The notes below the pieces were generated by a model. That model saw only the letters and a list, made by a program, of their open reading frames with translations. It was not told where the DNA came from and did no database searches. A DNA stretch of 64,000 nucleotides, from NCBI RefSeq assembly GCF_021491355.1, contig NZ_JAKENF010000001.1, forward strand, positions 992,001 to 1,056,000. Reading direction: 5' to 3'. The stretch is from Alitabrizicola rongguiensis. Lineage in GTDB: Bacteria; Pseudomonadota; Alphaproteobacteria; Rhodobacterales; Rhodobacteraceae. Below are positions 9,124-16,584 of this stretch, piece by piece (within the stretch, counting starts at the first letter, position 1; each line of letters opens with the position of its first letter). The translations under genes were made by a program, and so were the position numbers.

Positions 9124-9957
9124 ATGTCATCGCCACCGCCATTGACCGACCGCACGGCCCTGCTGCGAAACCGCCGCCGGGCAGACCGCGATCCCGCCCT
9201 GTTCCTGCAGGAGCGTGCGGCGGATGAGATTCAGGAAAGGCTGGCTGAGGTTAACAGAACCTTTACGACCCCGGCGATCGTGTCCGCCTTTCCGCAAGTC
9301 TGGCGCGATCGGCTGCCGGGGGCACGCATCATCTCGGATGACGAGGTGCTTTCGCTGGAGCCTGGCGCACATGACCTCGTGATCCACGCGCTTTGCCTGC
9401 ATTGGGCCAACGACCCCGTGGGCCAGCTGGTGCAATGCCGGCGTGCGTTGCGGAACGACGGGTTGTTCATGGCTGTGCTCTTCGGCGGTTCGACTCTGTC
9501 CGAGTTGCGGGCATGCCTGTCTGAGGCGGAAGTTGCCCTGACCAACGGCCTGTCTCCACGCATCCTGCCCATGGGCGAAATCCGCGATCTGGGCGCTTTG
9601 CTGCAGCGTGCCGGTTTTGCGCTGCCGGTGGCTGATGCGGCGACAACGACGGTGACGTACGCAGATGCCTTCCGGCTGATGAGGGATCTGCGGGCGATGG
9701 GAGAAGGCAATGCGCTTGCCCAGCGGCTACGCCATCCGACGCGCCGCTATATGTTTGTCGAAGCCGCAGACCGCTATGCCCGGCATTTTCCTGCCGAAGG
9801 AGGCCGCATTTCCGCCAGCTTCGAGATGATCTACCTGACTGGTTGGGCTCCCGACGAGAGTCAGCAGAAACCTTTGCGCCCCGGTTCGGCCAAGATACGG
9901 CTCGCCGATGCGCTTCGTGTGCCGGAACAGCCGCTTCCGCACGACCCTGCAACCTGA
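9124..9957 (+). CDS. SAM-dependent methyltransferase-fold protein of the NDUFAF5/BioC-like group
   Basis: 277 residues. The N-terminal DRTALLRNRRRADRDPALFL and the segment AADEIQERLAEVNRTF match the bacterial relatives of mitochondrial NDUFAF5, an assembly factor that hydroxylates an arginine of a complex I subunit. A class I methyltransferase core follows (IHALCLHWANDPVGQLVQ, RRALRNDGLFMAVLFG), but the usual GxGxG SAM loop is not recognisable at the expected place, as in NDUFAF5. The nearest alternative is a BioC-type malonyl-ACP methyltransferase. It lies upstream of hemH on the same strand with a 67-base gap and is divergent from comF across only 14 bases. Confidence 0.8.
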   Translation: MSSPPPLTDRTALLRNRRRADRDPALFLQERAADEIQERLAEVNRTFTTPAIVSAFPQVWRDRLPGARIISDDEVLSLEPGAHDLVIHALCLHWANDPVGQLVQCRRALRNDGLFMAVLFGGSTLSELRACLSEAEVALTNGLSPRILPMGEIRDLGALLQRAGFALPVADAATTTVTYADAFRLMRDLRAMGEGNALAQRLRHPTRRYMFVEAADRYARHFPAEGGRISASFEMIYLTGWAPDESQQKPLRPGSAKIRLADALRVPEQPLPHDPAT

Positions 9958-10024
9958 TCGGGCGTTGACCGCCGGGACGGGCGGGTTATGTCGGGGAAAG
10001 CCCGGAAAGAAAAGGATTGAACAG

Positions 10025-11116
10025 ATGCCGGACGACAGAGCCGCCCAGATTGCCCCGATCCCTGTGCGGCCAGGCGAGGGTCGGCTTGCCAATGCCCCCG
10101 CCAATCATCCACCTTTGGCGAAAGCGCGGATCGGCATCCTTCTGGCCAATCTCGGCACCCCTGATCACTACGATTACTGGTCGATGCGCCGCTATCTGAA
10201 CGAGTTCCTGTCGGATCGCCGCGTCATCGATTACCCTGCGTGGAAATGGCAACCGCTTCTGCAGCTGATCATTCTGACCAAGCGCCCCTTTACCTCGGGC
10301 GCGAATTACAAACTGATCTGGAACGAGGAAAAGGACGAAAGTCCCCTCATGACGATCACCAAGGATCAGACTGCCAAGATCGCGCAAGCGGCAGCGGAGC
10401 GTTTCGGCTCTGACGTGATGGTTGATTTCTGCATGCGCTATGGCAACCCCTCGACGCAAAGCAGGGTGCGGGCGATGGTGGCGGCGGGGTGTGAGAAGAT
10501 CCTGTTTCTGCCGCTTTATCCGCAGTATGCCGGCGCTACCTCGGCCACTGCGAACGACGAGTTCTTCCGCGCACTTACGAAAGAAAAGCGCCAGCCCGCG
10601 GTGCGAACCGTGGCCGAGTATTTCGACCATCCGCTGTACATCGACGCCCTCGCCCAGTCGGTCGAACGGGCCTATGCCGCGTTGGACAGCCGTCCTGACG
10701 TGCTTGTGGCCAGCTATCACGGGATGCCGAAACGCTATCTGATGGAAGGCGACCCCTATCACTGCCAGTGCGCCAAGACGACCCGGCTGCTTCGCGAACG
10801 GCTGGGCTGGGCAAAGGACGACATCGACATGTCATTCCAGTCGGTCTTCGGCCGCGAAGAATGGCTGCGGCCCTACACGGTCGAGCATGTGGCCGAACTG
10901 GCAAGGCAGGGAAAGACCAACATCGCCGTGATCGCGCCGGCATTCTCGGCCGATTGCATCGAGACGCTGGAAGAGATCAACGGCGAGATCCGCCACGCCT
11001 TTGAAGAGGCTGGCGGCAAGCAATTCACCTATATCCCCTGTCTGAACGACGAGGATGCACATATCGCGGCCCTGATGGCCGTCATCGAGGCAAACCTCGC
11101 GGGCTGGATCGGCTAG
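10025..11116 (+). CDS. hemH: Ferrochelatase (protoheme ferro-lyase)
   Basis: 363 residues from the ATG at 10025, preceded by AAGGA; the frame is open to 9908 but that part has no family similarity. Ferrochelatase inserts Fe2+ into protoporphyrin IX, the last step of heme b synthesis. Seen: ILLANLGTPD near residue 39, the metal/porphyrin-binding histidine in SYHGMPKRYL (His232), and the conserved acid in FSADCIETLEEI (Glu313), with NDEDAHI near the end. The DPYHCQC stretch (residues 243-249) has two cysteines, but a [2Fe-2S] cluster is not established from this. A 14-bp stem terminator lies about 55 bases after its stop. HemJ and HemW also lie in this window. Confidence 0.95.
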   Translation: MPDDRAAQIAPIPVRPGEGRLANAPANHPPLAKARIGILLANLGTPDHYDYWSMRRYLNEFLSDRRVIDYPAWKWQPLLQLIILTKRPFTSGANYKLIWNEEKDESPLMTITKDQTAKIAQAAAERFGSDVMVDFCMRYGNPSTQSRVRAMVAAGCEKILFLPLYPQYAGATSATANDEFFRALTKEKRQPAVRTVAEYFDHPLYIDALAQSVERAYAALDSRPDVLVASYHGMPKRYLMEGDPYHCQCAKTTRLLRERLGWAKDDIDMSFQSVFGREEWLRPYTVEHVAELARQGKTNIAVIAPAFSADCIETLEEINGEIRHAFEEAGGKQFTYIPCLNDEDAHIAALMAVIEANLAGWIG

Positions 11117-11170
11117 GCCGGTCCGGCCTGGCACCGCATCGGGCCAGGAGCAATGCTACCCCGAAAATGA

Positions 11171-11201
11171 AAAAGACGGCGGGGCAACCCCGCCGTCTTT
11201 T
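11171..11201. terminator. Bidirectional intrinsic terminator after hemH
   Basis: A perfect 14-bp stem (AAAAGACGGCGGGG paired with CCCCGCCGTCTTTT) closes a 3-base loop CAA. The stem carries A-tracts and T-tracts on its outer ends, so it can act on both strands. It lies between the convergent hemH and the small membrane protein gene, where a two-way terminator is expected. Confidence 0.9.
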
Positions 11202-11220
11202 CCATGATCTGAGATCAGGA

Positions 11221-11403
11221 TCAGTTCGCAGCGACCGCAGCGGCAACCAGCAGGAGCAGGAGCAGCGGGATCACGATGCCAGCCGACGACGAGCTGGTTT
11301 TTTCTTCGACAACCACCGGCTCCATGACCGGCTCAGCGACGCCACCGGCGAAAGCCGACGTAGCAGCAGCCGACAGCGCAGCGGCGAGAACGAGTTTCTT
11401 CAT
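11221..11403 (-). CDS. Small secreted or membrane protein of unknown function (60 aa)
   Basis: 60 residues from the ATG at 11403, which has a strong GGAGG ribosome site 6 bases upstream; an upstream in-frame ATG at 11424 has none. The protein starts with a classic signal peptide, MKKLVLAAALSAAATSAFA, with likely cleavage after AFA. A short acidic linker (EPVMEPVVVEEK), a serine run and a hydrophobic end GIVIPLLLLLLVAAAVAAN follow. The mature protein would be about 41 residues, with a C-terminal membrane segment. I do not recognise a functional family. The leader contains nested inverted repeats (11460-11495), and the gene shares the hemH terminator. Confidence 0.8.
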   Translation of the reverse strand: MKKLVLAAALSAAATSAFAGGVAEPVMEPVVVEEKTSSSSAGIVIPLLLLLLVAAAVAAN

Positions 11404-11551
11404 GTTAACCTCCAGATATTGCACGCCACCGAATATTTCAGAGGACGATGACGCGCACCCAAGCTGTACCTCGTATGCTTTTCATAAGCAGCTTGAGCGA
11501 CAGATTGCAACGTGACTTCGCTGAGATAGCACTTCGACAGTGCCCGTGTCG

Positions 11552-12166
11552 TCAAATTAGCAACACCTGTGTGCCGACTTTGGCCAGTCCGTACAGCTCC
11601 AGGATATGTTCATTGTACAGCCCGACGCATCCGCTCGACGAACGGCGGCCGATCTTGCGCGTGTCGTGGGTCCCGTGGATGCGGTAGGCTGGCCATGACA
11701 GATACAGGGCGCGAACGCCAAGAGGGTTCTCGGGCGATCCTCCGGGAACGACCGTCGGCCAGTCGGGATGCATGGCGAGTTGGGTCGGCGTCGGGCGCCA
11801 GGTCGGGTTTTCGACCTTCTGCACGACCTCGGTCCGGCCACGACGGGTCAATTCTTCGCTCAGTGGCACCGACGACGGATAAAGACGGTAGACGCTCAGA
11901 TCTTCCGACCAGAAATGCACGGCCCGCGAGGTAAGATCACACAGGATCACGCCGTTGGTGGTGTTCTCGAAGTAGTCCTGCCACTTGGGCATGCGGAAGC
12001 TGGAAATGTTCGATTTGTTCGGCGTGACAGTGGTATCTGCCTCGGTGGTATTCTGAAGGCCGGTTTGCTGCGCGAAGGCCGGCGCGGCAGCGGCAGCTGC
12101 CAGAACGGCGACGCCACCACGCAGGAAAGCCCGGCGGCGGATCCGGTCGGGGCTATCGTAATTCAT
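11552..12166 (-). CDS. L,D-transpeptidase (YkuD domain), Tat-exported
   Basis: 204 residues. The N-terminus RIRRRAFLRGGVAVLAAAAA is a twin-arginine-like signal, followed by a cleavage region ending in AFAQQT. The YkuD catalytic block is HGTHDTRKIGRRSSSGCVGL (about residues 167-186), with the catalytic cysteine in SSGC. Such enzymes make 3-3 crosslinks in peptidoglycan or attach proteins to it, acting in the periplasm. It belongs to the erfK/ybiS-like group by its WPAYRIHGT motif. A second, different L,D-transpeptidase lies 750 bases away, with a CAP-domain lipoprotein gene between them. Confidence 0.9.
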   Translation of the reverse strand: MNYDSPDRIRRRAFLRGGVAVLAAAAAAPAFAQQTGLQNTTEADTTVTPNKSNISSFRMPKWQDYFENTTNGVILCDLTSRAVHFWSEDLSVYRLYPSSVPLSEELTRRGRTEVVQKVENPTWRPTPTQLAMHPDWPTVVPGGSPENPLGVRALYLSWPAYRIHGTHDTRKIGRRSSSGCVGLYNEHILELYGLAKVGTQVLLI

Positions 12167-12354
12167 TGATACTGCTCCAGTTTAGGCTCGTCATGATCAG
12201 GCATTCGCCTTGATTTCGCGCAAGATACACTTCAAAGAGGGGCGAAACAATTCAAACACATGGCATCGGCATTCCAATGCCAGATTGCATGGGGGTTTGA
12301 ACCCGGTCGCGGCTTTGGCTAAACGACGTCCAGCCGATGCGCCGGAGACCTTCG

Positions 12355-12879
12355 ATGAAACTGCTTCCCGTTCTGTTGCTTTGCACCTCGCTCGCCGTGA
12401 CAGGCTGTGTCTCGACTACTGGAGCGAGTCAGGGTGCCAAGCAGATCACGCCCGAGCAGGCGGCGGAAATGCAGTACCAGGTGCTGGATTCGATCAACTC
12501 GCTGCGCACCGCAAAGGGACTTGCCCCCGTCCAGCTGAATGCCCAGCTCAACGCAGCGGCTGCCACCCATTCTCGTGACATGGCGGTCCAGAACCGGCCC
12601 TGGCATTTCGGCTCTGACGGCTCATCGCCGCTGGATCGCGTTCGGCGCGTGGGCTATTCGGGCACGCTTCTGGGTGAAAACATCTCGGAAACCTACGAAA
12701 CCGCACTGGAAACGCTGTCTGACTGGATGGCGCAGCCAGACACCCGTGCGGTTATCCTCGATCCGACCGCGACGGAAATAGGATTTGCCTGGTTTCAGGA
12801 ACCGAGCGGCAAGATGTGGTGGACCCTTGTATCGGGAACCGCGGCAAACATCGGCACGCCCGCATCGCAACTTGGATAG
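12355..12879 (+). CDS. CAP-domain (SCP/PR-1 family) lipoprotein
   Basis: 174 residues from the ATG at 12355, which has GGAG upstream; an in-frame ATG at 12337 would put six residues ahead of the signal. The start MKLLPVLLLCTSLAVTGC is a lipoprotein signal with lipobox VTGC. The rest is one CAP domain with the usual blocks: LDSINSLRTAKGL, AAATHSRDMAVQNRPWHFG, GENIS and MWWTLVSGT. Bacterial CAP proteins are extracytoplasmic and mostly of unknown role; some bind metal, lipids or cell-wall components. Divergent from one L,D-transpeptidase gene and convergent with another, which suggests an envelope role. Confidence 0.9.
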   Translation: MKLLPVLLLCTSLAVTGCVSTTGASQGAKQITPEQAAEMQYQVLDSINSLRTAKGLAPVQLNAQLNAAAATHSRDMAVQNRPWHFGSDGSSPLDRVRRVGYSGTLLGENISETYETALETLSDWMAQPDTRAVILDPTATEIGFAWFQEPSGKMWWTLVSGTAANIGTPASQLG

Positions 12880-12911
12880 GCCTATTCCGCCCGTGGTCGG
12901 GCGGCCCTGGG

Positions 12912-13412
12912 TCAGGGCATGATGAGAATCGGCGTTCCCGGCTTGACCATCGAGTAGATCCGTTCGATCTCCTTGTTGGTTACCGCGATGCAGCCTGCGG
13001 TCCAGTCGCCTTTGTATTTGCCCTTATAGCCAGTGTAGCCGTGGATCATGATGTCCCCGCCCGGCTCTTTTCCCTGCGACTTGGCGTAGTTGTAGTCGTT
13101 CTCATCGGGATAAGAGACGCCAAGCGACAGGTGATAGCGGCTGCGCGGGTTCTTGTAGCTGATGCGATAGCTGCCTTCCGGCGTCTTGCCGTCACCTTCG
13201 AACTGCTTGTGGCCGACCGGCTGAAAACCCAGTGAAATATCATATATTTCAAGGATCTCAGAGTTGTGCAGCAGGTACATGCGGCGATCGCCCTTATGCA
13301 CCTCGATCCGCGTGACCTCTGGCCCGTTGTAGCGCTTGAACTTTGAACCGCCGCAAGCCGAAAGGCCAAGCGCAATTAGCGCGATCAACGCAAAGCGGAG
13401 TACCCATTTCAT
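12912..13412 (-). CDS. L,D-transpeptidase (YkuD domain) lipoprotein
   Basis: 166 residues. The start MKWVLRFALIALIALGLSAC gives a lipoprotein signal with lipobox LSAC, so the enzyme is anchored in the periplasm. The catalytic block IMIHGYTGYKGKYKGDWTAG runs into CIAVTN, with catalytic Cys in TAGC (about residue 141). It is shorter than and unlike the L,D-transpeptidase at 11.5-12.2 kb, so the pair are not a recent duplication. The conserved YDISLGFQPVGHKQFEGDGK segment is typical of YafK/YkuD proteins, some of which cut rather than make crosslinks or release Braun lipoprotein. Its end converges on the CAP lipoprotein gene with a 32-base gap. Confidence 0.9.
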   Translation of the reverse strand: MKWVLRFALIALIALGLSACGGSKFKRYNGPEVTRIEVHKGDRRMYLLHNSEILEIYDISLGFQPVGHKQFEGDGKTPEGSYRISYKNPRSRYHLSLGVSYPDENDYNYAKSQGKEPGGDIMIHGYTGYKGKYKGDWTAGCIAVTNKEIERIYSMVKPGTPILIMP

Positions 13413-13507
13413 CGCCCGACAGTCCTAAGTTCATTTTTTTCCGCCTGATAGCGCAAGTTTACGCGAAGCGCAAAGACATGCGTCTCACGGGCGCGTGAGA
13501 CGTGCCG

Positions 13508-14737
13508 TCAAGCTGTAGATTTGCTGAATCGCGCGGCAAGTTCGACATGGGGGGACCAGCGGAACTGGTCGACCACCTGCACCCAGTCGATCCGATAGCC
13601 CGCCTCGACCAGCAGGCGTGCATCGCGGGCAAATGTCACCGGGTTGCATGAGACGGCGGCAACGACCGGGACCTTCGATTGCGCCAATCGCTCGGTCTGC
13701 GCTTCGGCCCCTGCGCGCGGGGGGTCGACGACGACGGCATCGAAGCGGTTCAATTCGTCGGGTTCCATCGGACGTCGGAACAGATCGCGCGCCTCGGCTG
13801 TCACCAGCTTCAGCCCGGCGGCCTGCCGCCATCCTTTTTCCAAAGCAGCCACCATCTCGCGGTCACCCTCGACCGAATGAACCTCTGCCCCGCGCGCGAG
13901 CGGCAGGCTGAAAGTCCCGCAGCCTGCGAAGAGGTCAGCGATCCGTCCGGCACCCGCCACGGCATCGCTCACCGCCGCCAATAGCGCGGCCTCGCCCTCG
14001 GCCGTGGCCTGAAGAAAGGCGCCGGGAGGAGGCGTGACAGTTGCCCCGTCAAACCGCTGGACCGGTACGGCCCGCAACGCAACGACCTCGCCGTTCCACG
14101 AAAGCCTTGCAACTGCATGGCTTTCCGCAATCCGCGCAAGCTCGAGTAGCTGATTGGCGTCAAGATCCTTGCCGCCCTTCACCACGATATCCGCACCCGC
14201 AGCAGATCGGGTGATCGTCAGCGCCAGCTCGGTGGTGCGCGATCCTCCCGCCTTGACCAGAGCTTCGAGCGCCGGAAAGGCCGCCACAAGGTCCGGATGC
14301 AGCAATTGGCAGCCCGGGACCGCGACGATCATCTCGGAGGCGCGCGCGTGAAACCCCAGAAGAACACCGCCCTTGGTCTTTCGTCCGGCAAGAGTCGCCC
14401 GCCTCCGCGAACGCGGAGGCGAAACCTGAATAGGCCGGAATGGCGCCGACAGACCTTGCCCGGCCAGAGCTGCCTTAACGATCTCCTGCTTCCAACTGGC
14501 AACGAAGCCGTCGGAGGCGTGTTGCAACATGTAGCCGCCGCACGTCCGGGCATGTGCGCAGGGCGGGCGAACGCGATCGGACGACGGCGTCACGATCCGC
14601 ACCTCGGTAAGTCGGTCGCCCGAAAGCTCGCCCTCCACCACTTCGCCCGGAAGCACCTGCGGGATGAACACGGCACCTTCAGGTCCGGCGGCGATCCCAT
14701 CGCCAAGATGGCCCAATCGGTCGACGGTCAGTCTCAC
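13508..14737 (-). CDS. Class I SAM-dependent RNA (uracil-5-)-methyltransferase, TrmA/RlmC/RlmD family
   Basis: 409 residues. An N-terminal TRAM-like beta barrel (FIPQVLPGEVVEGELSGDR) is followed by an iron-sulfur cysteine set (CAHARTCGGYMLQH with a further Cys in GCQLLH), then the SAM domain with DLFAGCGTFSLPLARG. The catalytic cysteine is in VSCNPVTFARDARLL, preceded by VVDPPRAGAE, and the end has QVVDQFRWSPHVE. These enzymes form 5-methyluridine in tRNA (U54) or 23S rRNA (U747/U1939); alphaproteobacterial homologues usually serve rRNA. Its start overlaps the ABC exporter stop by 4 bases (ATGA type), so it is the last gene of a three-gene operon. Confidence 0.88.
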   Translation of the reverse strand: MRLTVDRLGHLGDGIAAGPEGAVFIPQVLPGEVVEGELSGDRLTEVRIVTPSSDRVRPPCAHARTCGGYMLQHASDGFVASWKQEIVKAALAGQGLSAPFRPIQVSPPRSRRRATLAGRKTKGGVLLGFHARASEMIVAVPGCQLLHPDLVAAFPALEALVKAGGSRTTELALTITRSAAGADIVVKGGKDLDANQLLELARIAESHAVARLSWNGEVVALRAVPVQRFDGATVTPPPGAFLQATAEGEAALLAAVSDAVAGAGRIADLFAGCGTFSLPLARGAEVHSVEGDREMVAALEKGWRQAAGLKLVTAEARDLFRRPMEPDELNRFDAVVVDPPRAGAEAQTERLAQSKVPVVAAVSCNPVTFARDARLLVEAGYRIDWVQVVDQFRWSPHVELAARFSKSTA

Positions 14738-16584
14738 TCGGCGGCTTCCTGTTCCTCGGTGCCAATGAAGCCGCCGGATTGGCGGTTCCAGTAACGTGCG
14801 TAAAGCCCTCCGCGCGCCAGAAGCTGGTCATGCGTGCCTTCTTCAACGATGCGGCCCTCGTCCATGACGATGATCCGGTCCATCGCCGCGATGGTGGAAA
14901 GCCGGTGGGCAATGGCGAGGACCGTCTTCCCCTGCATGACCCGCCCAAGCGCATCCTGAATGCTCGCCTCGACCTCGCTGTCGAGCGCGGAGGTGGCCTC
15001 ATCGAGCACAAGGATCGGCGCATCCTTGAGGAAGGCGCGTGCCAGCGCGATGCGTTGACGTTGCCCACCCGACAGTTTTACCCCACGCTCGCCCAGATAG
15101 GCATCGTAGCCCTTGCGGCCCTGATGATCGACCATGTGGTTGATGAAATCGTGCGCCTCTGCTGCCTTCGCGGCCGCGATCAGATCGGCTTCCGAAGCAT
15201 CGGGGCGTCCATAGAGGATGTTGTCGCGGGCCGAGCGGTTGAACATCGCCGTTTCCTGCGTGACCATGCCAATCTGCCGGCGGAGCGATTCCTGCGTCAC
15301 GTCGCGGACATCGTGTCCGTCGACCAGAATCCGACCGTCTTCGGTGTCATAGAGCCGCAGCAACAGCGACACGAGCGAGGATTTTCCTGCCCCCGACGCC
15401 CCGACGATGCCCAGCTTTTCGCCCGGCCGGATGGTCAGGTTGATATCGCTGACACCGCCTCTCCGCCGACCATAGGCGAACGAGGCTTTTTCGAACCGGA
15501 TCTCGCCCTGGACCCGCGCAAGCTCCGTCGCGTCGGGCTTGTCATCCAGCGTATGCGGTACCGACAGCGTCCGCATCCCATCCTCGACTTCGCCGATGCT
15601 GGTGTAGATCGAGATGAGTGTGAAGCTGACCCAGCCCGACATCTGAGCGATCCGCATCGAGATGGCTCCAGCGGCCGCGATTTCACCTGCCGTCGCCGCG
15701 CCCTGCTGCCAGAGCACGACCGTTCCGCCAATCAGCAAGACAGGTAGCACTCCCGCCAATGTCATCAGCGAATAGCGGAACCAGGTCGAGATGACACCGA
15801 ATTCAAGCGACCGATCGCGGAACACTTCCATCGCCTGGAGGGCGACTCGGTCTTCGAAGGCAGCATGGGCAAAGAGCTTCACCGTCTTGATGTTGGTGAT
15901 CGTGTCCACAACCTGCCCCGACACCATCGCCCGCGACGACGCGCGCGCGGCCGAGTTCTCGCGGACCTTGGGCAGGAAAAACTTGATGAGGCCAATATAG
16001 GCCACAAGCCAGACCGCCAGAGCGAAAGCGATCTTCCAGTCGATCACCACAAGGTAGATGACCGATCCGATGATGGAGGCCAGCGCGAAGGCGACCGTAT
16101 TGATCATCTCTGTTGCGACGTCGGTTACCGCGCGGGCCGCCTGCATCTGCTTCTGGGCAATTCTCCCGGCGAAATCATTGTCGAAGAAGGTCACTGCCTG
16201 CCCGAGCGTCCAGCGATGCAGACGGCTCAGCACCAGCGGCATGACATTCGGGCCGATGATGATCGAGTTCGAGGCCGAGGACAGGCCAAAGGCCAACGGG
16301 CGCAGCACAAGGTAAAAGAGCAGGAACACCAGCACGAGCCCCATGTGCTCGGCGATGAAGCCGACCGGCCCCTTCTGTACCGCAGCGTCGATCACCCAGC
16401 CGAGGATCGTCGCCGAGACCACCTCGGTCGCGCCGGCCAGGGCAGAGATACCGGCAGCCAGCCAGAGCATCGGCCAGGCACCGGCCAGGCACCACTTGAA
16501 GAATGCGCCAAGCTTCTGCGGGGGCGGTCCTTCGGCAGGAACGAAGGAATCGATCAGCCTGCCGAGGCGTAACAGTCGACTCAA
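14734..16584 (-). CDS. ABC exporter half-transporter (membrane domain + ATPase), second of a pair
   Basis: 616 residues. Six membrane helices (about residues 30-320) are followed by an ATPase domain with Walker A GASGAGKSS, signature LSGGQRQR and Walker B ILVLDEATSALD. All catalytic motifs are intact. It overlaps the stop of the preceding, similar half-transporter by ATGA, so the two are probably made in equal amount and may form a heterodimer of the MsbA/LmrCD type. The exported substrate, likely a lipid or hydrophobic compound, is not visible from sequence. The RNA methyltransferase that follows is probably only co-transcribed. Confidence 0.9.
   Translation of the reverse strand: MSRLLRLGRLIDSFVPAEGPPPQKLGAFFKWCLAGAWPMLWLAAGISALAGATEVVSATILGWVIDAAVQKGPVGFIAEHMGLVLVFLLFYLVLRPLAFGLSSASNSIIIGPNVMPLVLSRLHRWTLGQAVTFFDNDFAGRIAQKQMQAARAVTDVATEMINTVAFALASIIGSVIYLVVIDWKIAFALAVWLVAYIGLIKFFLPKVRENSAARASSRAMVSGQVVDTITNIKTVKLFAHAAFEDRVALQAMEVFRDRSLEFGVISTWFRYSLMTLAGVLPVLLIGGTVVLWQQGAATAGEIAAAGAISMRIAQMSGWVSFTLISIYTSIGEVEDGMRTLSVPHTLDDKPDATELARVQGEIRFEKASFAYGRRRGGVSDINLTIRPGEKLGIVGASGAGKSSLVSLLLRLYDTEDGRILVDGHDVRDVTQESLRRQIGMVTQETAMFNRSARDNILYGRPDASEADLIAAAKAAEAHDFINHMVDHQGRKGYDAYLGERGVKLSGGQRQRIALARAFLKDAPILVLDEATSALDSEVEASIQDALGRVMQGKTVLAIAHRLSTIAAMDRIIVMDEGRIVEEGTHDQLLARGGLYARYWNRQSGGFIGTEEQEAAE

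Noticed and set aside
9908-10024. N-terminal extension of HemH by 39 residues
   Set aside because: The stretch overlaps the end of the upstream gene and is basic and non-conserved; the ATG at 10025 has a ribosome site.
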